From Alphaproteobacteria bacterium (GTDB lineage: Bacteria; Pseudomonadota; Alphaproteobacteria; SMXP01), in assembly GCA_004356335.1 (NCBI GenBank), contig SMXP01000160.1, forward strand, positions 1 through 5,908: a stretch of 5,908 bases of DNA, in the 5' to 3' direction. Of this stretch, positions 1-5,492 are shown one piece after another. The translations under genes and the position numbers were made by a program. The stretch's first letter is position 1; each line of letters opens with the position of its first letter. The notes under the pieces are model-generated. The model was not told where the DNA came from, did no database searches, and saw only the letters and a program-made list of their open reading frames with translations.

Positions 1-229
1 CAAGGGGTAAGCCCTTACGCACATAGACCAGCTTGATGGGGTAGTTCTGGCTGGGGCCGGTACGCAGATTGACCCGGTCGGTTTTTAGGCTGACGAAGCG
101 GGGCACTTGCAGGCCGCTGAATGTTTGGCCGTCATCGGCCGCCCCTGTTTTTGTGGCGGTCATATAAAGCAGGCAGAGGATCAAGAGACCGGTGACGGCG
201 CGCCGGGAGTTGCCGAAAGTGGGTGTCAT
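1..229 (-). CDS. SH3-domain exported protein, N-terminal part (runs off left edge)
   Basis: The 76 codons present encode a signal-peptide-like start (residues 1-31: two Arg, then a hydrophobic run around AVTGLLILCLLYMTA, with possible cleavage near TGAA). An SH3-like segment follows at about residues 42-76, containing RFVSLKTDRVNLRTGPS and then YPIKLVYVRKGLPL. This VNLRxGPS...YP pattern is typical of bacterial SH3 proteins (YgiM/COG3807-like) in Alphaproteobacteria, which act in the periplasm or envelope; their exact role is unclear. Start choice: ATG at 229 has AGGA six bases upstream, whereas the in-frame ATG at 235 directly abuts that AGGA, so 229 is preferred. The C-terminal part lies outside the window. 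The gene is divergent from the dehydrogenase gene, and I recall this pairing from other Alphaproteobacteria. The family call is fairly safe; the function is not known. Confidence 0.8.
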   Translation of the reverse strand, partial: MTPTFGNSRRAVTGLLILCLLYMTATKTGAADDGQTFSGLQVPRFVSLKTDRVNLRTGPSQNYPIKLVYVRKGLPL

Positions 230-384
230 GGCCATTCCTGCCGCCTTTGACTTGCGTCCGAATTTTGATGACCCCACGCGACCCGCCCGTTTATGACGCG
301 AGCGTGGCAAACGCGTCAAGAGGCAGGGCACGGGCGCGCGTGCGGGGGAGCTTATGATGTGGTCTTTTTTGACCTGCCGTCCGG

Positions 385-400
385 TGGTCTAGATCGACCA
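385..400. other. small inverted repeat (possible operator or hairpin)
   Basis: TGGTC and GACCA are perfect 5-bp arms around a 6-base spacer (tagatc). A second overlapping pair, GACCTG at 371-376 and CAGGTC at 399-404, is also possible. The position, 77-92 bp before the preferred dehydrogenase start, would suit an operator or a 5' leader hairpin. Arms this short can arise by chance. Confidence 0.25.
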
Positions 401-432
401 GGTCTGCTAAATGAGGGCGGTGTCGGCGCTTC

Positions 433-462
433 ATCTTGCAACACATAATCTTGCAACACATA
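433..462. repeat. perfect 15-bp tandem repeat upstream of dehydrogenase start
   Basis: The unit ATCTTGCAACACATA occurs twice without a gap (433-447 and 448-462). Each unit carries the self-complementary hexamer TTGCAA (436-441 and 451-456), spaced 15 bp apart. The repeat ends 14 bp before the preferred ATG at 477. It lies in the 5' leader if that start is right. If translation began at 411 it would be read in frame, as LATHN/LATHT. Confidence 0.85.
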
Positions 463-476
463 CGACCAGATCTTGG

Positions 477-1466
477 ATGCCACAATCGACTAAGCCTCGC
501 GTTATCGTAACTCGAAAGCTGCCGGATCCCATTGAAACACGGATGGGCGAGCTGTTTGACACCAAACTTAATCCGGAAGATCGAGAGTTCACGCGAGCGG
601 AGCTGATCGATGCGGTGGCTGAGGCCGACGTTTTGGTGCCCACGGTGACCGATAGCATTACCTCGGGCATCCTCGCCGAAGCCGGCGCTCGATTGAAACT
701 GATCGCCAATTTCGGCGCCGGCGTCGACAATATCGACGTGGCATCGGCGTTGCAACGCGGCATCACGGTAACCAACACACCCGGTGTGCTGACGGAAGAC
801 ACCGCCGATATGACCATGGCGCTCATCCTGGCGGTGCCACGCCGGCTTGCGGAAGGCGTGCGCGTCATGCGTGACGGCCGGTTTGACGGGTGGTCGCCCA
901 CATGGATGCTGGGTCACCGGGTTTCGGGCAAGCGTTTGGGCATTCTGGGTATGGGCCGTATCGGTCAAGCGGTGGCGCGGCGCGCCAAAGCGTTCAGTCT
1001 GCAAATTCACTATCACAATCGGCGACGGGTCCATGCCTCAATCGAACAGGAGCTCGACGCGACCTATTGGGACAGCCTGGACCAAATGCTGGCGCGCATG
1101 GATATTATTTCGGTCAATTGTCCTCACACGCCGGGAACGTTTCATCTTTTGTCGGCGCGCCGGCTTAAATTGTTGCAACCCCACGCTTATGTGGTGAACA
1201 CGTCGCGCGGTGAGGTGATCGACGAAAATGCGCTGGCGCAGATGATCGAGGCGGGCGACATTGCCGGGGCCGGTCTTGATGTGTTCGAACACGAGCCGGC
1301 GGTCAATGCCAAACTTGTCGCCAGCGATCGCGTGATTCTTCTACCTCATATGAGCTCGGCCACCATTGAAGGCCGCATCGATATGGGCGAAAAGGTCATT
1401 ATCAATATCAAGACCTTTGTCGACGGGCATAAGCCACCGGATCGCGTGATATTGGATATGCTTTAG
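477..1466 (+). CDS. D-isomer-specific 2-hydroxyacid dehydrogenase (D-glycerate / glyoxylate-hydroxypyruvate reductase type)
   Basis: A 329-residue cytoplasmic oxidoreductase, the usual family length. It is expected to reduce 2-oxoacids such as hydroxypyruvate or glyoxylate to D-2-hydroxyacids with NAD(P)H. The N-terminal substrate domain begins KPRVIVTRKLPDPIE and includes NFGAGVDNIDV (residues 78-88). The Rossmann nucleotide-binding loop GMGRIG is at 158-163. The catalytic Arg is R244 in NTSRGEVID, Glu is E273 in DVFEHEP, and His is H291 in LLPHMSSAT, so the triad is intact. ATG 477 is chosen because family members start just before this KPRVIVTRKLP segment. An in-frame ATG at 411 would add 22 residues of repetitive, family-unlike sequence. 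Neither start has a strong Shine-Dalgarno. The substrate cannot be fixed from sequence; other members of the superfamily act on phosphoglycerate or formate, but the length and motifs fit the glyoxylate/hydroxypyruvate group better. The TAG stop lies inside a palindromic repeat. Confidence 0.92.
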   Translation: MPQSTKPRVIVTRKLPDPIETRMGELFDTKLNPEDREFTRAELIDAVAEADVLVPTVTDSITSGILAEAGARLKLIANFGAGVDNIDVASALQRGITVTNTPGVLTEDTADMTMALILAVPRRLAEGVRVMRDGRFDGWSPTWMLGHRVSGKRLGILGMGRIGQAVARRAKAFSLQIHYHNRRRVHASIEQELDATYWDSLDQMLARMDIISVNCPHTPGTFHLLSARRLKLLQPHAYVVNTSRGEVIDENALAQMIEAGDIAGAGLDVFEHEPAVNAKLVASDRVILLPHMSSATIEGRIDMGEKVIINIKTFVDGHKPPDRVILDML

Positions 1467-1578
1467 AGCGCATTCAGGAAAAGTGGCCACCGGTTTTCCG
1501 TCCGAATGCGCGACCAAACAAGAACTTACGGCGCATTCAGGAAAAGTGGGCACCGGTTTTCCGTCCGAATGCGCTCTA
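1464..1578. repeat. double palindromic intergenic repeat (two 44-bp copies in a larger inverted repeat)
   Basis: Two direct copies, 1468-1511 and 1531-1574, are identical at 43 of 44 positions (C1487 versus G1550). Each copy is itself palindromic: outer arms GCGCATTC/GAATGCGC and inner arms GGAAAA/TTTTCC around GTGGCCACCGG or GTGGGCACCGG. The whole block is enclosed by a 12-bp inverted repeat, TAGAGCGCATTC (1464-1475) and GAATGCGCTCTA (1567-1578). It resembles the short palindromic intergenic repeats widespread in Alphaproteobacteria, recognised from memory of the AAGTGG-ACCGGTTTTCCG core. The unit is too short for an IS and has no coding content. Confidence 0.88.
1468..1574. terminator. probable bidirectional terminator formed by the palindromic repeat
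   Basis: The block lies exactly between the convergent dehydrogenase and moeB genes, and each 44-bp copy can fold as a strong hairpin in either transcript. The two copies could also pair with each other through the outer arms. No long U-tract follows either hairpin, so a classical intrinsic terminator is not proven. The role is inferred from position and symmetry. Confidence 0.4.
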
Positions 1579-2379
1579 GCCGTGTACGGATAAATCGTGG
1601 ATCGTTGCTTTGTCGCTGCACAAGGCGCAGGCGGGATCGGGTTTAATTTTGATAATTCGTTGGGTGGCGGCCAGACCGTCATAGATCATCAGCCTGCCGG
1701 CCAAACTATCGCCGATCGACAACAATTCCTTGATCACTTCCAGAGCCTGAAGCGAGCCCATAACGCCTGTCACGGCCCCCAAAATGCCCGCTTCGGCGCA
1801 AGTCGGCACGGTGCCCGGCGGCGGCGGTTCCGGGAACAGGCAGCGATAGCACGGATAATGCGCACCTTCTTTGTCTTCGGCATAAGGCTTGAATGTGGCC
1901 AATTGGCCGTCGAATTGACCGACTGCGGCCGACACCAGCGGTTTGCGCGCGAAAAAACACGCATCGTTGACCAGGGCCCTTGTGGCAAATGTATCGCTGC
2001 CATCGGCGATCAGGTCGTATTGCGAAATCAGATCCAGGGCATTGGTCGCTGTGAGGCGTACCGAATGGGTGTCGACGGTCACATCGGGATTGAGTGCGGT
2101 AATGGCAGCTTGGGCGCTCGATGTTTTGAGCCGACCGACATCGGCCGTGGTGTGAATGACCTGCCGTTGCAGATTCGATAGATCGACCGTATCGTCGTCG
2201 ACAATTCCCAGCCGACCGACACCGGCGGCGGCAAGATAAAGCAGTAGGGGCGCGCCCAGACCGCCGGCACCCACGACCAAAACCCTCGACTTGAGCAATT
2301 GAGCCTGTCCCTGGCCGCCGACTTCTCTAAGCAGCAAATGGCGCGCATAACGCTGGATCTGTTGTTGATTGAGGGTCAT
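1576..2379 (-). CDS. moeB: ThiF/MoeB/HesA-family adenylyltransferase (molybdopterin-synthase adenylyltransferase type)
   Basis: A 267-residue cytoplasmic E1-like enzyme, slightly longer than E. coli MoeB or ThiF (about 250). It is expected to adenylate the C-terminal Gly-Gly of a ubiquitin-like sulfur carrier (MoaD or ThiS) using ATP. Visible motifs are YARHLLLREVGGQGQ (11-25), nucleotide loop GAGGLG (37-42), acidic cluster D61-D63 followed by LSNLQRQV (67-74), and GSDT (127-130). The zinc cysteines form two pairs, CYRC (177-180) and CALC (251-254). C194 in VPTCAEAGILG is at the family's crossover-loop cysteine position. No rhodanese domain is fused. MoaD versus ThiS specificity cannot be told from sequence; the moeB name reflects best resemblance. 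It is last in the coaBC-dut-moeB run, 21 bp after dut, with no clear Shine-Dalgarno, which suggests translation follows from dut. Its stop codon is supplied by the palindromic repeat. Confidence 0.88.
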   Translation of the reverse strand: MTLNQQQIQRYARHLLLREVGGQGQAQLLKSRVLVVGAGGLGAPLLLYLAAAGVGRLGIVDDDTVDLSNLQRQVIHTTADVGRLKTSSAQAAITALNPDVTVDTHSVRLTATNALDLISQYDLIADGSDTFATRALVNDACFFARKPLVSAAVGQFDGQLATFKPYAEDKEGAHYPCYRCLFPEPPPPGTVPTCAEAGILGAVTGVMGSLQALEVIKELLSIGDSLAGRLMIYDGLAATQRIIKIKPDPACALCSDKATIHDLSVHG

Positions 2380-2400
2380 GGCGGGCTTATGGGGTGCGTC

Positions 2401-2859
2401 TTAAACACCCGTCGATCCAAATCCGCCAGCGCCGCGATGGGTTTGCGATAATTCATCGACTTCCTGCCAAAGCGCTTGCGTCACTTTGGCAATGACCATT
2501 TGGGCGATCTTGTCGCCGCGACGAATGGCGAACGACGCACGACCGTGATTTATGAGAATCACCTTCACTTCTCCGCGATAATCGGAATCAATGGTGCCCG
2601 GCGCGTTGAGAACGGTGACCCCGTGCTTAAGAGCAAGACCCGAGCGCGGCCGCACCTGACCTTCGTAACCTGGCGGGATGGCTATTGCCAAACCGGTCGG
2701 AACCAATCCATGCTCGCTGGGCGCCAGAACAAATTCATCGTCACCGTCTATGGCCGCCACAAGATCGCACCCGGCCGAGCCGGCGGTGTGATATTGAGGC
2801 AAGGCAAGACCATAGGCATGAGGCAGACGGCGCACCTCTATTTTGGGCGGATTATCCAT
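2401..2859 (-). CDS. dut: deoxyuridine 5'-triphosphate nucleotidohydrolase (dUTPase)
   Basis: A 152-residue protein, the normal length for homotrimeric dUTPases. It hydrolyses dUTP to dUMP and pyrophosphate, keeping uracil out of DNA and supplying dUMP for thymidylate. All five family motifs are present: AGSAGCDLVAA (motif I, 26-36), PRSGLALKHG (II, 71-80), GTIDSDYRGEVKV (III, 88-100, with D91 the likely catalytic base), RRGDKIAQMVI (IV, 113-123) and the glycine-rich C-terminal arm GAGGFGSTG (V, 143-151). Motif I has Cys where Tyr, Leu or Phe is more usual. The start ATG lies within the end of coaBC (8-bp overlap, coaBC TAA inside the first dut codons). AGAGG eight bases upstream supports this start and suggests coupled translation. 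Confidence 0.96.
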   Translation of the reverse strand: MDNPPKIEVRRLPHAYGLALPQYHTAGSAGCDLVAAIDGDDEFVLAPSEHGLVPTGLAIAIPPGYEGQVRPRSGLALKHGVTVLNAPGTIDSDYRGEVKVILINHGRASFAIRRGDKIAQMVIAKVTQALWQEVDELSQTHRGAGGFGSTGV

Positions 2860-4195
2860 TCATGCCGCCTCTTTTCCTGCCGAATGGCGCGCTGGTGATT
2901 GTGCCGGACGTCATGTGTTCGACAATACGCCGGGCGAGCTTTCTGGCCACATGGTCTTTCGTCATGCGCGGCCAATTCTCCACATCGTATCGGGCAGTGT
3001 TTCCGACAATGTTTCCGACAATAAAGTGAACGGCATTTTCCTCGCCCCCTATTATTCCGGTTTCGGGCGATACGTCATTGGCGATCATCCAATCGCATCC
3101 CTTGCGTTTAAGTTTCTTCTTCGCCTGGTCGACCACGTCCTGGGTTTCAGCGGCAAAGCCGATGACCAGTTTGGGCCGGTTGTTTTTTCGCTCGCTCAAT
3201 TCCCTCAAAATGTCCGGGTTTTCCGTCAGCGACATGGTGGGCGGCAGGCCCGCCGTTTTCTTTATTTTTTCCGGCGCTTTTTGGCGGCTGCGCCAGTCAC
3301 CGACGGCCGCGACACAGATCGCCACATCGACCGGTAGCTGGCTTTGGCAAGCGTGCAACATTTCTTGGGCCGTCTCGACACGAATGGTTTCAATGCCGGG
3401 TGGATCGGCGAGCGCGACCGGTCCGGTCACGAGGATCGTTTCGGCGCCCAATTCCGCCACCGCCCGTGCCATGGCGAAACCCTGCTTTCCGCTCGACCGA
3501 TTGGCAATATAGCGCACCGGATCAATCGGTTCGTGGGTCGGCCCGGCCGTAATCAGGACGCGTTGGTTTGTTAATGGGCGGGGGTTTGCCAGCGGGTGAG
3601 ATTTTTCAGTCGACCGCTGTTCATCGGTCTCGGGAAACGGCGTGATGCGTCCATCGCTAAAATGTTTCACAATGGCGTCGACAATTTCCAAAGGTTCGGC
3701 CATGCGCCCGGGACCATATTCACCACACGCCATGTCACCGTCATTGGGTCCGACGCAAAAAACACCGTCGTTTAAAAGCGTGGCGACATTCCGACGGGTT
3801 GCCGGATGCTGCCACATGCGCACATTCATGGCCGGTGCGATCATGACCGGCTTGTCGGTTGCCATGAGCACGGTGGTCGCCAAGTCACCTGCCAGGCCTG
3901 CCGCCATCTTGGCCAAAAGATCGGCGGTGGCCGGCGCGACCACCAAAAGGTCGGCATCTCGGGATAACTGGATGTGACCGATTTCCGCCTCTTCCGTCAG
4001 GTCGAATAGATCCTGATAGACTTTGTCGCCGGTCAAACTCGAGACCGACAAGGGGGTCACGAATTCGGCGCCGGCACGGGTGAGGATGGCCCGCACCTGG
4101 GCACCGCGCTGCCGCAGCCGGCGCACCAGGTCGAGCGTCTTATAAGCCGCGATGCCACCGCCAATGATCAGCAAAATTCGTCTGTTTTCCAGCAC
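2852..4195 (-). CDS. coaBC: bifunctional phosphopantothenoylcysteine decarboxylase / phosphopantothenate-cysteine ligase
   Basis: A 447-residue fused enzyme for two steps of coenzyme A synthesis: CoaB joins 4'-phosphopantothenate and cysteine, and CoaC decarboxylates the product with FMN. CoaC domain (about 1-180): flavoprotein loop GGGIAAYK (12-19), active-site H74 in IGHIQLSR, PAMN (121-124) and C157 in ACGEYGPGRM. CoaB domain (about 210-430): GPTHEPIDPVRYIANRSSG from 218, with N232 at the cytidylate-intermediate position, AAVGDWR (296-302, where AAVADWR or AAVADFR is more usual), loop KIKK (310-313) and NPDIL (326-330). It is longer than the roughly 406-residue E. coli enzyme, mainly in the linker and near residues 385-405, where an IVGNIVGN micro-duplication lies. 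Start GTG 4195 has AGGG six bases upstream and gives a typical MLENRRILLIIGGG beginning. An upstream in-frame TTG at 4213 lacks a Shine-Dalgarno. It is first of the coaBC-dut-moeB run. Confidence 0.95.
   Translation of the reverse strand: MLENRRILLIIGGGIAAYKTLDLVRRLRQRGAQVRAILTRAGAEFVTPLSVSSLTGDKVYQDLFDLTEEAEIGHIQLSRDADLLVVAPATADLLAKMAAGLAGDLATTVLMATDKPVMIAPAMNVRMWQHPATRRNVATLLNDGVFCVGPNDGDMACGEYGPGRMAEPLEIVDAIVKHFSDGRITPFPETDEQRSTEKSHPLANPRPLTNQRVLITAGPTHEPIDPVRYIANRSSGKQGFAMARAVAELGAETILVTGPVALADPPGIETIRVETAQEMLHACQSQLPVDVAICVAAVGDWRSRQKAPEKIKKTAGLPPTMSLTENPDILRELSERKNNRPKLVIGFAAETQDVVDQAKKKLKRKGCDWMIANDVSPETGIIGGEENAVHFIVGNIVGNTARYDVENWPRMTKDHVARKLARRIVEHMTSGTITSAPFGRKRGGMNG
2998..3022 (-). 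repeat. 12-bp in-frame tandem duplication inside coaBC
   Basis: Reading the minus strand, ATTGTCGGAAAC occurs twice back to back (plus-strand 2999-3010 and 3011-3022), with one more matching base at 2998. It encodes IVGN-IVGN at residues 392-399 of CoaBC, in the CoaB domain. Twelve bases keep the frame, so the enzyme is not broken. It looks like a recent slippage duplication in a surface segment. Confidence 0.85.
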
Positions 4196-4201
4196 TGTTA
4201 A

Positions 4202-4205
4202 CCCT
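4202..4205 (-). promoter_or_regulatory. Shine-Dalgarno deciding the coaBC GTG start
   Basis: On the minus strand AGGG is followed by TTAACA and then GTG at 4195, an ideal six-base spacing. The competing TTG start at 4213 has no purine-rich sequence in the right place, so this site favours the shorter protein. Confidence 0.5.
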
Positions 4206-4255
4206 GTTCGCAAAAAGTCGGACCAAACCCTTCGAAATCTATCGCCGCCACAGGG

Positions 4256-4290
4256 GATATATATATAATAATTTCAATAAATAAGAAGTA
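4256..4290. promoter_or_regulatory. AT-rich divergent promoter region
   Basis: A run of nearly pure A/T, including an alternating (AT)n stretch, stands out in otherwise GC-rich sequence between the divergent coaBC and small membrane-protein genes. It contains an exact TATAAT at 4264-4269 on the plus strand and a TATTAT reading on the minus strand. No matching -35 is clear on either strand. The composition and position suggest a promoter or DNA-melting region; which gene it serves is open. Confidence 0.4.
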
Positions 4291-4319
4291 GAACACGCTA
4301 AAGTTGTTGGGGCGGGGTA

Positions 4320-4646
4320 ATGGTTTTTATCAATCGACAGTTCGATCCTTACAAATGGAGCATTATGCGCCGTAAAGGCAAGAGCCTTTATTTTGTCGAT
4401 AATGGTCTTTTGCCCGGTTTTATTGCCGGCATTGCCTATGCGGTCCTGATGGCCGTGATGGACAGTCAGTCGTCACCTTATTTAAATGCCGCCTTGTTCA
4501 CCTTGGCTGCAACCCCGATTTACATCTGGATGAGTCATCGAGCGTGGGAATTCAACGAAGATGCCTTTGCGTCTTGGGTGGTCGAGGAAGGGCGCCGGTT
4601 GATGACTCGCAATACGCTCGACCATGGGGATTGGGACTCGGACTAG
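4320..4646 (+). CDS. small two-helix membrane protein, unrecognised
   Basis: A 108-residue protein that I do not recognise. It has a basic N-terminal section (RRKGKS at 17-22) and two hydrophobic segments long enough to cross the membrane: about 29-47 (GLLPGFIAGIAYAVLMAVM) and 54-71 (YLNAALFTLAATPIYIWM). An acidic and aromatic C-terminal tail follows (WEFNEDAFASWVVEE, ending DHGDWDSD). The layout suggests an inner-membrane protein with both ends on the same side, probably cytoplasmic given the Arg/Lys before helix 1. Start: ATG 4320 follows GGGGCGGGG; an internal ATG at 4365 has GGAG four bases upstream and would give 93 residues with both helices kept, so the start is uncertain. The stop TAG falls in the CTAG at the IS edge and would be TAG with or without the IS. 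The natural C-terminus could have been altered by rearrangement there. It is divergent from coaBC. Confidence 0.65.
   Translation: MVFINRQFDPYKWSIMRRKGKSLYFVDNGLLPGFIAGIAYAVLMAVMDSQSSPYLNAALFTLAATPIYIWMSHRAWEFNEDAFASWVVEEGRRLMTRNTLDHGDWDSD
4643..4646. repeat. CTAG target-site copy, left
   Basis: CTAG directly abuts the left inverted repeat and matches the CTAG at 5488-5491. IS427-type elements of the IS5 family are known to duplicate CTAG or TA. Because CTAG is self-complementary and the IS ends in G/C, the boundary could instead be placed one base outward with TA as the duplication. The left copy also contains the TAG stop of the small membrane-protein gene. Confidence 0.75.
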
Positions 4647-4662
4647 GGTCTGTTGAGATTCA
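4647..4662. repeat. left terminal inverted repeat of the IS
   Basis: GGTCTGTTGAGATTCA is the exact reverse complement of 5472-5487. It overlaps the TGA stop of the transposase second frame (4660-4662). Including the outer G at 4646 the match is 17 bp. Confidence 0.92.
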
Positions 4663-5417
4663 TCGTGAATTGATGATTGCGGAGCAAGCATAAATCATGG
4701 CTTCGAAGCTTTTGTCGGTTTTGTCGCTTCGCATGGCGATGCGTTTGAACTCCTTGAGTTTACAGAAGAAATTTTCGATCAAGTGGCGCCATTTATAGAT
4801 CTCGTCATCAATGTCCAGTGGCTGGAGACGCTGCGGGCGCTGTGAGATCACGATTTGCGCCCCGCGCGCGTTCATGCCCTCAATGATCCAGTTCGCGTCA
4901 AACGCCTTGTCGGCAATCAGGCCGCCGAAATCGAGGTCTCTGATGAGCGGGGCAACGCCTACGGTATCATGTCGTTGTCCAGGCATCAGAACAAAGCGCA
5001 CCAGATTGCCCAAGCTATCGGTGAGGGCCAGGATATTGGTTGTCAGACCGCCTCTTGACTTGCCTATAGCCTGACTCTGAGTCCCCCTTTTGCGCCCTGG
5101 CCGTGGCGGTGGACCCTGACAATCGTGCCGTCAATCATTGCGAACTCCATATCCGGTTCATCCGACACGGCATCAAATATCCGTTTAAAAACATCCGCCT
5201 TGACCCAGTGGCGAAAACGCTTGAACACCGTATTCCAATTACCGAAACCGGGCGGCAAATCACGCCACGGGCTTCCAGTGCGCGCAATCCACAGCACGGC
5301 CTCCAGAAACAACCGCCCATCCCCGCCCGTACGGCCGGGGTCCCTCTTCTTGCCGAGACAATGCCGCTCAATCAACGCCCATTGACGATCCGTGACGATA
5401 AAACGCTCTTCGATCAT
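4660..5417 (-). CDS. IS5-family DDE transposase, two frames joined by probable -1 frameshift
   Basis: The first frame (5417 down to 5064, 117 residues) carries the N-terminal IS5-type domain (FIVTDRQWALIERHC; then RLFLEAVLWIARTGSPWRDL) and the first catalytic Asp, D96 in AMIDGTIVRVH. The second frame (to 4660) continues TQSQAIGKSRGGLTTNILAL and carries D in LIADKAFDANW and E in the signature Y-x2-R-x3-E-x6-K (YKWRHLIE then NFFCKLK). A -1 shift after GCA AAA GGG joins them into about 252 residues (D96, D170, E215), a normal full-length transposase. OrfA alone stops at TAG 5064-5066 and lacks two catalytic residues. The start ATG 5417 has AGGAGG five bases upstream. The two-frame layout is a known IS427-group arrangement, so I read it as programmed rather than as decay, but a simple inactivating indel is not excluded. 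Confidence 0.88.
5083..5091 (-). other. A4G5 slippery run, probable transposase frameshift site
   Basis: On the minus strand AAAAGGGGG sits just where the first frame must pass to the second (frame zero reads GCA AAA GGG GGA CTC; after -1 it reads AAA GGG GGG ACT CAG). It is a homopolymer pair rather than a perfect X XXY YYZ heptamer, so ribosomal -1 slippage and transcriptional slippage are both possible. Confidence 0.65.
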
Positions 5418-5422
5418 TCAAA

Positions 5423-5428
5423 CCTCCT
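5423..5428 (-). promoter_or_regulatory. strong Shine-Dalgarno for the transposase
   Basis: AGGAGG on the minus strand, followed by TTTGA and ATG at 5417. It is the best ribosome binding site in the window and fixes the transposase start. Confidence 0.75.
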
Positions 5429-5471
5429 GTAAAAGAAAGCTTGAATCACAAATTAAAGGTTTTGGGAATCC

Positions 5472-5487
5472 TGAATCTCAACAGACC
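5472..5487. repeat. right terminal inverted repeat of the IS
   Basis: TGAATCTCAACAGACC, the exact reverse complement of 4647-4662. It lies upstream of the transposase gene. Confidence 0.92.
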
Positions 5488-5491
5488 CTAG
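5488..5491. repeat. CTAG target-site copy, right
   Basis: CTAG matches the left copy at 4643-4646. It may be a true target duplication or simply the preferred CTAG target retained after recombination between IS copies. Confidence 0.7.
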
Positions 5492-5492
5492 T

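Larger units (their letters stand above)
230..476. promoter_or_regulatory. divergent intergenic region between SH3 gene and dehydrogenase
   Basis: This region of about 250 bp should hold promoters in both directions. No clean -35/-10 pair is visible. A TATGAT at 353-358 could be a -10 for the plus strand but has no convincing -35. A small inverted repeat, TGGTC-tagatc-GACCA, lies at 385-400. A 15-bp tandem repeat at 433-462 is listed separately. Minus-strand reading frames here look like chance and have no family resemblance. Confidence 0.35.
4647..5487 (-). mobile_element. IS5-family (IS427-like) insertion sequence, complete
   Basis: An element of about 841 bp bounded by perfect 16-bp terminal inverted repeats (4647-4662 and 5472-5487), with CTAG on both sides. 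It carries one transposase split into two overlapping frames on the minus strand. Length, GGGTCTGTTGAGATTC-like ends, CTAG/TA target preference and the two-frame transposase all fit the IS427 group of IS5. Both ends, all three catalytic residues and a strong transposase ribosome site are intact, so it may be active. Only about 70 bp separate the transposase start from the right end, so its promoter must lie there or partly outside. Confidence 0.92.

Noticed and set aside
411..476. 22-residue N-terminal extension of the dehydrogenase
   Set aside because: It is made of the tandem repeat and unlike the family; homologues begin near KPRVIVTRKLP. Kept only as an alternative start.
291..1034. Long minus-strand frame over the dehydrogenase
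   Set aside because: Antisense to a gene with intact family motifs; the composition is shadow-like (His/Arg-rich), with no recognisable domain.
1468..1574. Two 44-bp near-identical repeats as a CRISPR remnant
   Set aside because: Only two copies, separated by 19 bp, each strongly self-palindromic and sharing a larger inverted repeat, with no cas genes. It fits an intergenic palindromic repeat instead.
1341..1682. Minus-strand frame with a repeated peptide (HSDGKPV-TFPEC twice)
   Set aside because: The peptide repeat is just the 44-bp palindromic repeat being read through; the rest is antisense to the dehydrogenase and moeB ends.
2401..4195. Plus-strand frames inside dut and coaBC
   Set aside because: All are antisense to genes with complete motif sets and overlap one another in several frames, as expected for high-GC shadows.
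4660..5013. A separate second transposase gene starting at TTG 5013
   Set aside because: The frame is open upstream to the A4G5 run and carries on the family sequence from there; it is the second half of a frameshifted transposase rather than an independent gene.
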